The position numbers were made by a program, and so were the translations under genes. Source: Opisthorchis felineus (taxonomy: Eukaryota; Platyhelminthes; Trematoda; Opisthorchiida; Opisthorchiidae). From it: a DNA stretch of 64,000 nt. A model generated the notes under the pieces. That model was not told the origin of the DNA. It ran no database searches and saw only the letters and a program-made list of their open reading frames with translations. Location of the stretch: contig SJOL01006420.1 in NCBI GenBank assembly GCA_004794785.1, positions 6,435 to 70,434 of the forward strand, written 5' to 3'. Of the stretch, positions 37,901 to 49,510 are shown in pieces. How positions within the stretch are numbered: position 1 is the stretch's first letter; every line of letters starts with the position of its first letter.

Positions 37901-39210
37901 CTGTTTTTTTAGTTTCATTCAACTGGATGCGGGCAGTTTTCTCGTTCGTCTCATCTCATTTCACAAGGTCTCCGCCTTATTTATCCACTTTACTGCGCCC
38001 TACCATCTAAATCGAAGTTAACAACTACGTCCAAATGAATTTCACGTTTCATCTAGCCCATGCCTGTCACTACTCCTTCGCCATCACTCTTGGATTACGG
38101 ATCTCCATTCAATGAAGATCCTCCGGACCCACTTTCTGGTCAATCTTCTGTCACACCGGTAGTCTCCGAAAAAGATCGGGCTGAACGTAACCGGCGTTTG
38201 GCTTTGGAGCGATTGGCAGCTCGAACTTTATCTCAAGGAGGACAGCTATCTCATACAAAAGCTACTCCACGTACGTCTTCCTGTCTGGATCGTTTGCTCT
38301 CTCAGCATCTTTAGATAGTGTCAGCCTCTCTTGTTCCAGGGCACCTTCGGGATAAGATTTACTTGCCTCCGGTTCAGAGTTTGAACATCGGTACTTGTCC
38401 GAACTTCCTTCCCTAAATGTATCAATCGACCTTACGAATGCCAAGACCTAATATTTGTGAGGTTGGTATGAATACTCTGCAGCTGGAGGATCGAATCCCG
38501 CTCAAGCTTCTCGAACGTTTTTCATGGTTCTGAGGACGGATAGAACACCACTTAGACTCACTCCAGAAACTCAATAGCTGAATATTCACAAACTATGTAT
38601 TCTCCGTCGTTTTCAACGTCAGTTCACCAAGTATGTCATCCATCCATATCACCATCCATGGAGTAACTAAGTAAGCTGGCTACTCGGCCCACTGAAATGG
38701 TCTTCAGTTTTACATTTAGGAAACTAAAGCTCAGGAGCAACCTGAATTCACAAGCTGTTGATTTCTCAACAGGAAGCATTAACTACTGAACGCCTCGGCT
38801 GATCATATGCAGCCAATGGATACTTTTCCCCAGCTTCTTTACTTTAACTGCTCAGTTCAGACCTTCAGGTCCTTCCGTCGAAGGAACCCAATGTAGTATC
38901 AGGTCCTCTTTTGTGGTCGCATTGGCTCAAACTGTGGATATTTTGCTCCGGGAGCTCGAGGTTTAACCTTTCTACTCCATCGAGCCAGAAATTTTCCACT
39001 CAGCTTGTTGTTTCTTTCGTTGCAGGCATTCCATCTGTGTTGAAGAATGCACTAAAAACCGCCCTTCCTCTTCACACCTTGTCCAAGTTACCCGAGAATG
39101 ATGAAACTCGTCAGGTCAGTCAAGTCGAAGGAAATCCAGTTCCAACCTCTCCTATGGAGATGGATATCACCATGCAAAATGCGTCTGATAGCGTGCTGGT
39201 GGACATCTAG
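34937..39210 (+). CDS. TIPIN: TIPIN / Swi3 / Csm3 replication-fork protection protein
   Basis: Five exons: 34937-35046, 35699-35774, 37405-37701, 38057-38270 and 39026-39210. They add up to 294 codons including the stop, so 293 residues against 301 in human. The Swi3 domain covers about residues 30-120: RPKLDPQTLLSDKGLPAL, FKKVHFRGKGFE, DLDRLLFVYEAWANRLLPK and FPEIVERLEKVG. After an acidic linker, residues 202-220 (RAERNRRLALERLAARTLS) match the known RPA32-binding helix of TIPIN. TIPIN pairs with Timeless, travels with the replisome, and links RPA-coated DNA to the ATR/CHK1 checkpoint through Claspin (family knowledge). The start chosen is an ATG in frame with the conserved block, with a TAG in the same frame 22 bases upstream. 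An AG at 34948-34949 could serve as an acceptor instead and replace the first four residues. Introns contain two SINEs. Confidence 0.92.
35296..35477 (+). repeat. tRNA-derived SINE copy in TIPIN intron 1
   Basis: Well kept A box (TAGCTCAGTGG) and B box (GGTTCGAACC), followed by the family body and the terminal GTGTTACAGCTGAGCGG. Same orientation as TIPIN. Confidence 0.9.
36517..36700 (+). repeat. tRNA-derived SINE copy in TIPIN intron 2
   Basis: A box CAGCTCAGTGGTTAAGG, B box GGTTTGAACCC, the CTCGACTGCTCCTGTCTAAG spacer, CAGCCCTCGTGCTTCC and the end CAGCTGAATGATTG. Close to the family consensus. Confidence 0.9.
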
Positions 39211-40314
39211 CGTACTCAGTAATTCATTTGCCTTTCTGTGAATGTTGACCTTATCAAATCATCGATATTTTTGTACACCATATATACCACATAATAATTT
39301 TTCCCCTGACCGCCGTCCTGAATCTTTTTTGGTTGAGGCTAGTGCTTTGAAAGAATTTTTCCTCACGGTCATTTTGTCCGGCAGTCACGTGATTCGAGAA
39401 ACAGCATCTAAAACGTAAAACAAGTCAGCTGGCTTTTGTTAATTGACAAGGTTTATCAGTGTAAAGACTCGTGGTAAGTATCGCTTGCATAACACATTCA
39501 CCATTGGTTGTTGGTCTGTCCCCGAGCTTGGCAATTTGATTGCGAACGTCCCATCATCAATCGGGTTGGCATCGTCAGTACTGGGTCGAGTGGGTAAATT
39601 CCTTCTCTTGTGCCTGTGCTTATATAGTTTCTAAACAGTGTCTAATAACTCTAAATTGATTGCTTGCACCCAAGGCGGTTTTCGCGTAATTTGGCTGGTC
39701 AGCTGGGAATCTGAGTTGCGTTGTGATCTCATTTCTTTGTATCTGGTTCGTTCGTTAAGCGCCTTCAGTTCTGCAGTTCTGTTCCTCCCTTTTGATTGGG
39801 CCTGTTTTCTCCTTGCTTTATGGTCTGACTGATTGGTTGATTGAGTGGCCTATTTTTAGTAGCTTCCTTTCTTTGATCCGATTGGTCCGTTGGTTTTCGT
39901 TACGTTTTTTTTATTTCCCATGTGGTTCAGAGTCATGTAACTGTGTAATTCTTTTATTCGGCTGATAGATTGGATCGATATCAACATTGGTCATTTATTA
40001 GGATCCCTTGCATGTAGTACGAACTAGTGTTGAAGTGCACATTGACCACGTGTTTTCTCGTGTGAATATTCCTCCTGTTCTGGTGCGCTTATTCTGGTTG
40101 GTTCTTATTAGGCCTTACCAGCAGTACATATCCCTGCCCATGCCAGATTAGAAAGGACGGACATCTAAAGTGCAAGACGAGCTCGTTACATCTGCTCCCC
40201 CAGCGCTGCACACACCTGGTTAACCACGTATTAACGCGTTCACTCTTGAGCAATGCGGGTTGTTCGCCCTACCCGTCGAACGACCAGGACTCAGGAACTG
40301 TCCTGGTTATGTTG
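39211..40314. other. Intergenic, repeat-like, no gene seen
   Basis: T-rich sequence with partial similarity to the end of the long repeat near 39600-39660. No AATAAA was found close behind TIPIN. Confidence 0.4.
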
Positions 40315-40360
40315 ATCGATTGACCCACCAGTCAGGACTTCCCAATCAGGTAGCGCCGCA
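40315..40360 (+). repeat. Head of the hammerhead-type SINE
   Basis: Shares GATCGATTGAC, CCAGTCAGGACTTCCCA and AGGTAGC with 54394-54438, which is the 5' part of the intact hammerhead SINE. The rest of the element is not recognisable here. Confidence 0.5.
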
Positions 40361-40927
40361 GATAATGTCGGAAATTTTTCATATAGCAATAGGTATGTCC
40401 GAAGGCGAGGCGCTCCAAATAACCGGACATCACGTCCATTGGAAGAATGTGTTGCAAGTCGGTCACGGACCATACGATGGGTCAGAATGTGAGACAGTCA
40501 AGATCAAGCATTTTTAGCCTGGTGCTTTTCGCCCCATCACGAAGATTCTAGCTCGACCTTGTGGAAAATACTGTGATAAGCCTATAAACAGTTGCAGCAA
40601 TTTTCCTTGCTCTCTAATAAAGACTACCGCAAACTACCTTTCCTTTTGATGTACCATAGTGGGGGGATAGGAAGCCAAGAACCGACATAGGAATTGCAGT
40701 AATGCCTGTGTAAACAAAAAATGGTTGTACGGTTTGTGGAGATTATGCTCACATCATTCATACGAGTAGGAATCCTACAAATTCCACAACCATCTATGAC
40801 CGCAAAATAGACAGGCTTTTCTTGGAATTTTCTCCTATCTGGAGGCGCGCTTCGGAGACATGATCAGAATGCACCAGCCCGAAGCAGATTGACGCGACTG
40901 TGATCTATGTCGTCGGACTAATCTAAT

Positions 40928-41107
40928 CGTTCAGCTGTGACACCCTTTCGGTGCCTAGCTGCCATGCTATCCGAATGAAGCACTGGGGCTGTGGTACTGC
41001 CAGGTTGCCCAAGCCTCGACAAGAGCAGTCGAGATACCGGCGTTGGGTTCGAACTACGGACCTTCCGACCAGTAATTTGGCGCCTTGACCACTGGACTAT
41101 CTCGAGC
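40928..41107 (-). repeat. tRNA-derived SINE copy
   Basis: On minus: A box TAGTCCAGTGGTCAAGG, B box GGTTCGAACCC, CTCGACTGCTC, and the 3' part CACCGAAAGGGTGTCACAGC. Nearly full length. Confidence 0.9.
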
Positions 41108-41289
41108 TCGGTAGTGTGATATTACCGACGAACACACCCGCCGTTATTCCACATTTATCAGATGTCTCGTCACTCTTCCTTTAAATCCCACAAAGCGCGG
41201 AAGGCAATTTTCGTCGGATATTTAAATCTGTTTACCAGTCCTGTTTGAAATCAGAGCACAATTATACGATGGTCTTTGGTTTGTTCGCT

Positions 41290-42045
41290 AAGGTGGGCCA
41301 TTTGAGTGCAGGCGTTTCTTCACCAATCGAGGTGACATCATCAGTGAGTTGTTAGGGCGCATAGTGGAGCTTAGCGATGAGTCGGTTGTTGTGTGTTGGG
41401 TAGTGTTGCGTGTGTTACTGTACCTGCTGCTAGCCGGGGCTGGCCTTCGATCACGATTAGTTGTTCGATCGGGCGGTTTCATTGGTTGCCCTGTTCTCCT
41501 GTGTCCTGATTGGTCAGTGGCCACGTGACCTTTAAGCTTGGCCTCCCTTGCTCTTGTACTCTGGGCGGTGATGGAGTGATCTCTGTCCTTGACTCATCTG
41601 GGTTCCAGTTTGTGATCTTTCGACTCCGAAGGGTTTCTTGTTTCTAGGTTTGTTAATCCTATATTCGGCTCTCTGAGTATTCCGGTTGAGGTATTGGTCC
41701 TTTGCACATCGTGACGCGTAAATTGGATCTAGTTCAACGCGTCGGTTGATCGAGTCCGTCGTGGGGTACCATGCTTCCGGAAAGTCCCTTCTATGTCTCG
41801 TTTCCGTATGCCGAAATGTTTGCGTTTTGCAATCAGTGCTTTCAAAAAATCGGCGTATGTATTTGCCGATGTCCAAGTCCATAAGCGGCTTCAATGGGCA
41901 AGAAGTTCGCAATGGAGTCTTCCTTGGAGATATCATGCTGCTGGAACAACGTCGAAGCTCAGTTGTATCGTGATCTGTTTTCTCTTGTGGACTGCCAGAA
42001 TAGGGCCCCTGTATATTCAAAACCCTTACGGATTGTTTCCATGAT
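41290..42045 (-). mobile_element. PLE 3' coding region (GIY-YIG end) and trailer
   Basis: The minus strand has an open frame of 162 codons (41532-42020). Its stretch FPEAWYPTTDSINRRVELDP, followed by IYAS, resembles the end of PLE GIY-YIG endonuclease domains (family pattern EAW...SINRH). Upstream parts match only in other frames, so the copy is frameshifted. The trailer contains CTGATGATGTCACC and GGTGAAGAAACG, a pattern like a poor hammerhead. Assignment is by memory of the family and is uncertain. Confidence 0.4.
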
Positions 42046-42099
42046 ATCGTGTTGCGTGTCGGTACGTGAGATCGTATGGTTCGGGCAGTAGATGAGACA

Positions 42100-43259
42100 G
42101 CCTTTGAAGTCTATTTCATTTGAGTTGGAAGCCGAAACGGGCCTTCCCGATCATTCGTCTTGGGTCGAGATTCTCCCCTGGGGTATTTCGTATGTATGAC
42201 GTCTAAGTCATCAATAACTTCGCAGCACTGAGCAGCGCTCGTCTCTGCAGATTCGGCATTAAAAAAACCTTGGGTATCTCGTTAACTTTCATGGTGCAAG
42301 GCATGCAGGAAGACGGTTCCATTTTTGGAATCAGCAATCAACCTGAGGAAAATGTTGGTCGGTGAGATGCGAAATCTAAATTTGCCGTATTTCATGAGGA
42401 ACCACCTCTCGATAGATGTCCAAGTTAGCTTTACTGCATCAAAAACTGTCTGAGTGCACTAACCAGATGATTGCAACTGCACACCGAGGTCAGTTCAGTT
42501 CAGGCCAGTAATCCTGATTTGTTAAGGATAATATTTAATGCTGCCCTGAATTGCCGCTACTGCTTGGCTTGCCTATCCGTGGGACCCCTTCTACTGCTCC
42601 CATGCCTTCCAAGACATGACACGATACGAGCCCAGTCACGAACTAAACTCTTACGGAGAGGTTAAATAACTTTCAAGAGTATTGCTGCGTAAAACCGCTT
42701 ACGCAAAGCTTTGTGGCAATCACTTGATTCAATAAACTATGAGGAGTCTTGAATGTCCTAATGTCGGTAAGTTGTGTTTGGTAATTGCCTCTTAATCACC
42801 ACAATATATTTGTGTGGTGAAACAATGGAATATTTGTCGTTGACCGACCAAGCTTCTTCGGCATTCTCCTGGGTAACATACTACCAATATCACGCCAACC
42901 AGGCACACATGTCAAATCATGCCTTGCACCCTTGCACTATGAAGCCATTAGCCAGTTTGAGTGCAAATCACTGGTCTCGCTTACGGAATTTATGAGTGGA
43001 AACCAGAGAAGTATTTAGTAGCCTATTTGCTGGTTAGATTGCCTCTAAAAGCTTTATGGGATCAGCTTTTGCGATGACTAGGTCCGTTCATCTAAAGGAC
43101 GATCACTGTGTGAAATAACCACTCAGTTTGACCAGACCTTCAGTGCATCTTGGTCCTAACCAGCTGTTAACACCCAGACAATCATCCGATTACTGGTGAG
43201 TAGTTTGTGTTTTTTATCTGAGTAATCGGAGATGTTATTGTAGGCCTGTTTTCTCAAGA
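42100..43259. other. No gene seen
   Basis: Only short frames without matching splice sites; nothing recognisable. Confidence 0.4.
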
Positions 43260-43620
43260 AGTGTCGAAACCTAGTCCACTTTATTGAAGTGAAAGACTAC
43301 TCGTGAGGCTGCTGAAAACTCTACAACAGTCTATTATCGGTTTTGCAGTCCATGAGTCCTACTTGAACACCAGACTGCACAACTGGAAAATGACACGCGT
43401 TAACGAAGAACTCAACGGGACCCCTCGTTTATGACATTCTTCGCCTCATGTTTCTAGTGGTGTTATTCAAGATATCAAATTTTATCTGAGTAGTGTGTTA
43501 TTTCAAGTTGTTGTACATCAATATTTCGGCTAAATATGGGGCGGCGTTTGTGCAACACCTTCAGTTGAGTTATACCGTACCATATACCTCGTTAACACCG
43601 ACGTAATTTGCAACCGAGTG
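43260..43620 (-). mobile_element. PLE terminal-repeat relic
   Basis: In plus order: ACTCGTGAGGCTGCTGAAAACTC, then CCTCATGTTTCTAGTGG and AAGATATCAAATT. The ribozyme is reduced to traces (ATTATCGGTTTTGCAG). Strongly decayed. Confidence 0.5.
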
Positions 43621-44429
43621 TTACGCTATTCAATTTCCATCACCTCGTTAGGTTGAGTCGTTTGTCATGCAATAAATCTGTTATATATGCTATTCCTGGC
43701 TCCCTTATTTGAATAATGACTATCCAGAATGAAGGTAGCCTTAGGCCCCATCGGTGCTCACCGATAATTCGATGAGATATCGACAATGCTAGTCGTGGTT
43801 CTAACAGCACGCATCTTCCAAGAAAGTGAGAGACACTGGCCCCAAATTAGCCCGTTATGGTTAAGGATACGATTGCAAAGGATAAAAATGCTGGTGCCTC
43901 CGAAAGATGAATGTCATTTCCACCAGACGGAGAAGTTTACTCATTCTTTCGTTAATCGGTCGGTAACAAGTACTTGGATATGAACAAAATTGGTCGATGC
44001 GGTAACCTCCAAAGGAGGAGAGAATCCCCCTGAAAATGGGCTACCCTTAGGAGAGCCCGAAATGCCGCTTTCCTCTTATCCTCTCTTCCTTTGGTCTAAG
44101 CTCTAATCTGTAATTCGCTACTAGTTAGCATTTGTTAGGCTAATCGCCAGGTAAAACGTACTGTTTCATTGGATCCCAAAAGAGCTGAAGTCTCATGTGG
44201 AACAAGATGCAATTGATTCAGTCAATGGAAACTCTGGCTTATGGCGGTTTTGGTTAGGCTATGTGTAAGCACGACTATTGAGTTATCTGTTCGACAGAAA
44301 CGTTCGCGAAATCCTTGGCATTTAAGACCCACTATTTCACGGTGCTTTTAGAGCGTACTCATTTCAGTGGTGACTCGCGTAGTAAAGTGAAACATGGAGG
44401 TTTATTAAAGCAGCTTTGGATGAACCGCT

Positions 44430-44910
44430 GACAAATTCCATCCAAGAATGTGTCCAGTATCAGAAGCTGTGTTGGTTAGGCCATGTATTTCGCATGCCGA
44501 AGAGACTGCTGTTTTCCGTGCCCGATTCAGAGCGGCGGAAGTAGAGATGTGATCAACCCTCGACCTGGTAGAGAGATATGAAAGCGATTACGAAAAGTCT
44601 GGGTGTTGTCGATGCTACTCGCCTTCCAAGATAAGGACTGCGCCTGGTTGGAGAAGCTGCAAGATTCAGTTGTTAATCGATGTCAGTAGCGTTCTTTTCG
44701 TCAGTTTCTATCCAGACTGCCTGAATGAGTGTCTGCAAGTGTGGGCACCTCAGAATGATTGTAGCTAGCTGGCACCAAATCTCTTCCACGTCCACTTTTT
44801 ATTCATTCCTCCACAATAAGGCTTTCAAATAGGTCATCGTTGTACGGCAGCTAAGCATCAGTGTTAAATACTAATGTCATGTTGTCTATGATGATGATGA
44901 TGATGATGAA
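44430..44910 (+). mobile_element. RTE retrotransposon 3' end with short tandem-repeat tail
   Basis: Decayed C-terminal part: RLCWLGHVFRMPKR, MKAITKSLGVVDATRLPR, then a 3' UTR ending at (ATG)n. RTE-type elements usually end in short tandem repeats instead of poly(A), so the microsatellite is probably the element's own tail. Confidence 0.75.
44888..44909 (+). repeat. (ATG)n microsatellite
   Basis: Seven ATG units at the 3' end of the RTE fragment; see that entry. Confidence 0.9.
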
Positions 44911-45388
44911 CCGCTGATCATTAGTGTTTCCAGGCCACACACAAAACTCACTATGATGTGGTCTGGGATGGATGCCATTTTCAGTGGACCGTTGCCTATC
45001 GTAGCTCTACGTTTCCGATAAAAGCTTTTGGAAAAGTACCTAGCAGGCTGGTCCACTTACATAATGTAAGGCGTCCAAATTTAAGTTGATAAGCAACCCC
45101 TCATGCTTATTATTCTAGACTCATGATGCTAGCGGAGTCCAACTCAAACAACCTTCAATTTACGGGGGCCACCACAAGATGTTCGTACATGATCAATCAC
45201 AACTGCACAAAAATACCCGTATTCAATGCTTCTGCATTGGTTTGATGACCACCACCCTGTGATGAGAGATAAACTGACCTAACAAAGCACAAGCTGAAGA
45301 TTTTTGATGGGACAACACGATGGAATCAATTAGCACGCAGAACCGTTTATCCATTTTTGAAAATAATGGTACAAGTACACTATATAAG

Positions 45389-45412
45389 ATATATATATAT
45401 ATATATATATAT
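45389..45412. repeat. (AT)n microsatellite
   Basis: About 12 AT units, preceded by an interrupted TATATAAG. Confidence 0.95.
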
Positions 45413-45796
45413 GTTGTGGAGTTTACATGCATATTTGTAACCAGTAACCAAATTTGACCGCAATACCTAGTTCGGTCCTCTAATTAGTGCGCACACACAG
45501 TGATGGATGCCTATGTACTTATTATAGAGTTTCGGCAAACACCGCATTAAGTTTTCTCATTAATGTCTAATCAATACTTAACTGTGCACTCACAGAGCTT
45601 ATTGGATAGAACCAATCGTACCTACTTCAGCAATACGCGATATTTATGAGTGGTTGTATTAAGCATAGACAGAGGCGACTGAGCGGTGACGGGATTCAAA
45701 CGAGTAAGCATGTAGAGTTATAAATTTCGTGGTTTTTCTTACTGAAGTCGTTGACTCATCACCGATAGCTTAACGTGGCGTATAACCTCACATTAG

Positions 45797-45976
45797 GCAT
45801 TTCGTCAGGTGGAATTTTGGTGCCCTCCCATAGTGGATACTTTAGTTCGGACAGCTGCCGCGGAGCGATGTCTCCGGAACAAGCTAGAATAAGCGAAGAA
45901 GTTAACAACAGCGGCCATTATTGCATACATAACCCTGATTTGATGCACGACCCTACTGGTGCTTTTTGCATCTTTA
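45797..45976 (+). other. Isolated exon-like block, weakly kringle-like
   Basis: Flanked by AG at 45795-45796 and a consensus GTGAGT donor at 45977, open in a frame that starts and ends in phase 1, as extracellular domain exons often do. The predicted 60 residues include FSSDSCRGAMSPEQ and HYCIHNPDLMHDPTGAFC. The latter resembles the kringle signature (YCRNP...WC), but one residue is inserted and the Trp is Phe. No partner exon is identified. Confidence 0.3.
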
Positions 45977-47059
45977 GTGAGTAGCAATGCCACTGTAAAT
46001 CGTGTATTGGAGTGAGATATTTGTCATTCTGTCGAAAATCCGGGACCGGAACAGTTACTAAGCGTTCAATTGGAATTCGTTAATCGAGACTTTTAGCCAG
46101 AAGTTCGTTCACTTCACTACCAAAACAACCGGACAGGTGTGCCCCGATTAGTAGGATAGCCGGTCGATAATTTGGGCCCGGTTGCCGGACCATTATGACT
46201 GTCCAAAAGTGCAGTCGGTTGGACGTCACAAACTACAAGATTAACCAGGAGGTACAGCGATCCTCAAGTCATCGTTTCAGAATGAGTTACAGGAAGTGAG
46301 TCATCCATCCTGATGCCACCGGCTATTTTGTTTTCCCCGACTTGCCTGAAAAAGACCCAACTTCAGTTTAGCTACCCAGTGCAGCTAAGAAGTTTACTCG
46401 TGTTTTGACGGTTCTTTAGATTCTCCAACTGAATTGAAGCAGGAATGTAGTTCACTGGGGCCCATATATCTATGGAGTGCAGTAGAATCTGATGTTGGAT
46501 GTATTTTTTGACGCTTTTGTGTGCCGAAACCTACCTGCCTGCTTGGACATGAATAATGTAAAGATATAATGTAATAATTGAACTAACACCCGGAATTACG
46601 CGGCATCACCAGCCGTCCACGTAGAACACACATCTCTGAGTTTACCGCATTGAAACTACAGTTTAGAAAACAAGTGATGATATTCATAGATAAGGGGGTA
46701 GTCGGAGCTGAGTTCCGAGGTAGACAGGTGTTCCAAATCAACGACTTTTGCCCACATAGAACCGGTTGCCTCCGCTTGATAGGTATTACCATACGCTAGC
46801 GTGTGGGGTGTTTGGTTGCGCATCCAAACAGCGAACGACTGTCTGGCTGATGTCTTGCAGTTGATGCTGGTTTTGGAGTCGTAGGCTGACCACTAGCAAA
46901 CTGTTGTCTCATGAAGCGTATCAGGTATTTTCAAAGGTGTTCTGTGATTCTCCGAAAGAAAAGTCAGTCTATTCTGCCGATATGTGTCACCGCAGGTGAA
47001 CTGATAGATGAAATAGGATACAGAAAGGTTGTTCCCTCCAGGTTTGCTAATTTGGAGTC

Positions 47060-47275
47060 ACAGGGCCAAAGTGGACAGACTTACGCAATGTACTACTCGT
47101 AAGGTTGCTGAAAATTCTTCGACAGCTCACGACCGGTTTCGCCCTTTTTGGGGCTCATCAGGCAGGCGCATGGAAACATCACAAACGAGAGATTCAGCTG
47201 GGTTCTAGGTGAGTCTCTCGCAAAACCAAAGTGATTTGCAAATGAGTGTATTTCTTGGACAGACTTAGTCTTAGC
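47060..47275 (-). mobile_element. PLE terminal repeat with hammerhead
   Basis: Minus-strand copy containing the ribozyme, then TTTTCAGCAACCTTACGAGTAG. In plus order it also has ACGAGAGATTCAGCTGG, TAGGTGAGTCTC and GCAAATGAGTG from the repeat body, which here directly abuts the ribozyme after an internal deletion. Confidence 0.7.
47126..47166 (-). ncRNA. Hammerhead ribozyme (PLE type), core intact
   Basis: On minus: CCTGC, CTGATGA, stem II GCCC/GGGC with loop CAAAAA, GAAA, short stem III, GTC, GTGAG. All core bases are canonical. Stem I has one C-A mismatch and two G-U pairs, so it is weak as drawn. Confidence 0.65.
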
Positions 47276-48176
47276 TGAGCGGATGGAATAGTGTGATCAC
47301 GAGAAGCAGTTGGTTTCTGTTTAATGCTTGAAAATGTGTGGTTCCCTTTAGACGGTAGCTTCAAGAAACCTACTTTCTTTTCGACAGTAGCAGCCGAGTC
47401 TACTCTAGCTTTGTGCATAGAAATTCTTCTTTTTGTAGTTCATTGTGGGTGCAAATGTTTTCTCCCTATAGAACGGTGTCTTGACTAAGCCGCGTTTGTG
47501 GATCACTGGGGAAAAACCTGACAGGTGGACGTGCTGCTCACTCCATGTTGTTTTCGCGGTTGACAGCACAGGTTAATGTTGAATCCGAGATACCTTTTAT
47601 CTAAGGAGGCTATGCCAAGCGGATTCGCATATAGCAGGATAAAGCGGACAATCATTCACCGTTCGAAGGCGCAGTCAAAGCATTCACCGAGGCAACGCCG
47701 ATCAAGCTAAGAGAGCCGGTTCTGTGTGCGCGAAAGTCACTGACTCAGAACATCTGTTTACCTTGACACAGCTCCGACTAACCCCTTGTCTATGAATGCC
47801 TTGACATGTTTTTCTCAAACCGTAGTTTCCATGCGGTAAACCTGTACATGTATGTTTTGCCTGGATGACTTGTGAAAGTGAGCAACCTTCGGTTACAAGT
47901 GCGACTCGGATAAAGACCTTACAAGCACCGTACCACGTCACGTCGTGACTGGACCTTGCTGTGATAGGATGGTTTGCGCGCCTGTATAAACCAGTCGCAT
48001 AGTCTCCCATGCTTTGTTGACCAAAGGCTACAGGTCAGATTAACAGTCCCCTAACTCGCCAGTTTGAGAATTGGAACGTGTGTATACTTCCCCTTCAAGA
48101 GCTGGACTATTCTAATGATATTATACTGACCACTGATGTCTTGTTGTGACCTACTGATGGTGTTGCAACTTCTATG

Positions 48177-48260
48177 TCGGTACTTGGCTCCCCGCTCTAC
48201 CCACTATGGTATATCAAAGATACGGTAGCTTGAAACAGCCCTTTATGGGGACAAAGGAAG
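48177..48260 (+). repeat. Dispersed repeat B, copy 1
   Basis: Shares TATGGTATATCAAAG, GGTAGCTTGA, CAGCCC and GGGGACAAAG with 58981-59065, in the same orientation. Family not recognised. Confidence 0.6.
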
Positions 48261-48489
48261 ACTATTGTATCATCACAGAATGTTCCTCAAGGTCATTTGT
48301 TTTGCTCTCGGCTTACAAGGTGAAGCTTCCTTAATTTGGTGGTTCCCCCTTTGTGTCACCCGCTTCTTTGGGGGCACTAACAGAAGATTAAATGCAAAAA
48401 ATAAGAGGGAATATTTTGCTTACAAAAAATGCAGACGAAATCAATCTGAATAAAGGTACAGTGACCAATCGGGCGCTATACCACCAAGC

Positions 48490-49510
48490 AAAGTAAAGCC
48501 CGAAAAGGTCAACCGAATTAAACAACAGGCTATCCGCAAACAACCAGTCGCGTTGCGGATGTTAACTACTCTTTCGAAACTATATAGGCAAAAGCATAAG
48601 GGGAGGAATTACCCGCCAAACTTGCATGGTGGCGAAACCTTTGTAAGTCACTTGACAGGCCCAGTCGACACAGGAAATTCACCTGATCAGAAGCCATAAA
48701 ACCATCCAGAAACCACCTTTCTTGTATAAAACTGACTTCGGGAGATTTCTTGTCTTCGCAATTCATGAGCCATAATTTCCAGCATCTGACTTAGCTTCAA
48801 CGGCTCATTCACTATCGAGCGCCAATTCGAAAGAACCAAAGCCTTTGGCAGTCTTCACTCTGATATAGGCCCAGGTCATGAGGTCTTGAATAAATCTGGG
48901 GAAGATAGGTAGATAAAGAATACCGAAACCTGTCATTGGTCGGGCTTGATAGCGTTACATCCACTAACCGAATATGTGACTTCATAAACAAGAACAAACC
49001 TATACAAGGAAAAAACAAGCGTTTGGTCCCGGCTGTCTTAGAAATCTCAATGAACCTTCGAACGGACGTTCAAAAGGAAAATGGGAGAATTTCTAGCTAG
49101 CCAAATAAACGAATCCGGTGATTCCTTGCTCGCTCCTCGATGGGATTTGCATCAAAATATGCCTGCCAATCTCATTAAAAGCTTGGGTTTGGGGCTTATT
49201 TCTTTAGGGTTTAGAAGTTAATCCAAATCTCAAGTTACCGGCCGTAATTGGGCTCTTCTGATGGGTGACCTCCTCTGAAGATGTGTTATCTTCGCGGCTA
49301 GCTGGTAGACAATAGTACCAGAGTTCAACTAAAAACTCCAGATAACCGTTTCGACGATACCGCGGTGGCTGGTTCTACGTGTATTTTTAGTAAATAGAAT
49401 TTAAAGAAAACATACAGCGCGCCGATCACAAAACGTTCTTTCCTGTGAGGACCTCTACAAAAAATTGAACTGAGCTTGTTGACCACACACAGGTCCATAA
49501 TACTTAAGGA
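48490..49510 (-). repeat. Long dispersed repeat, copy 2 (inverted)
   Basis: Reverse complement of 31870-32890, with small indels. Read on minus, it keeps GGTACTATTGTCTACCAGCT, GAGGAGGTCACCC, AGCCGGGACCAAACGCTTG and TATATAGTTTCGAAAG. One frame on minus (about 49018-48812) stays open but has no recognisable domain. Confidence 0.75.
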
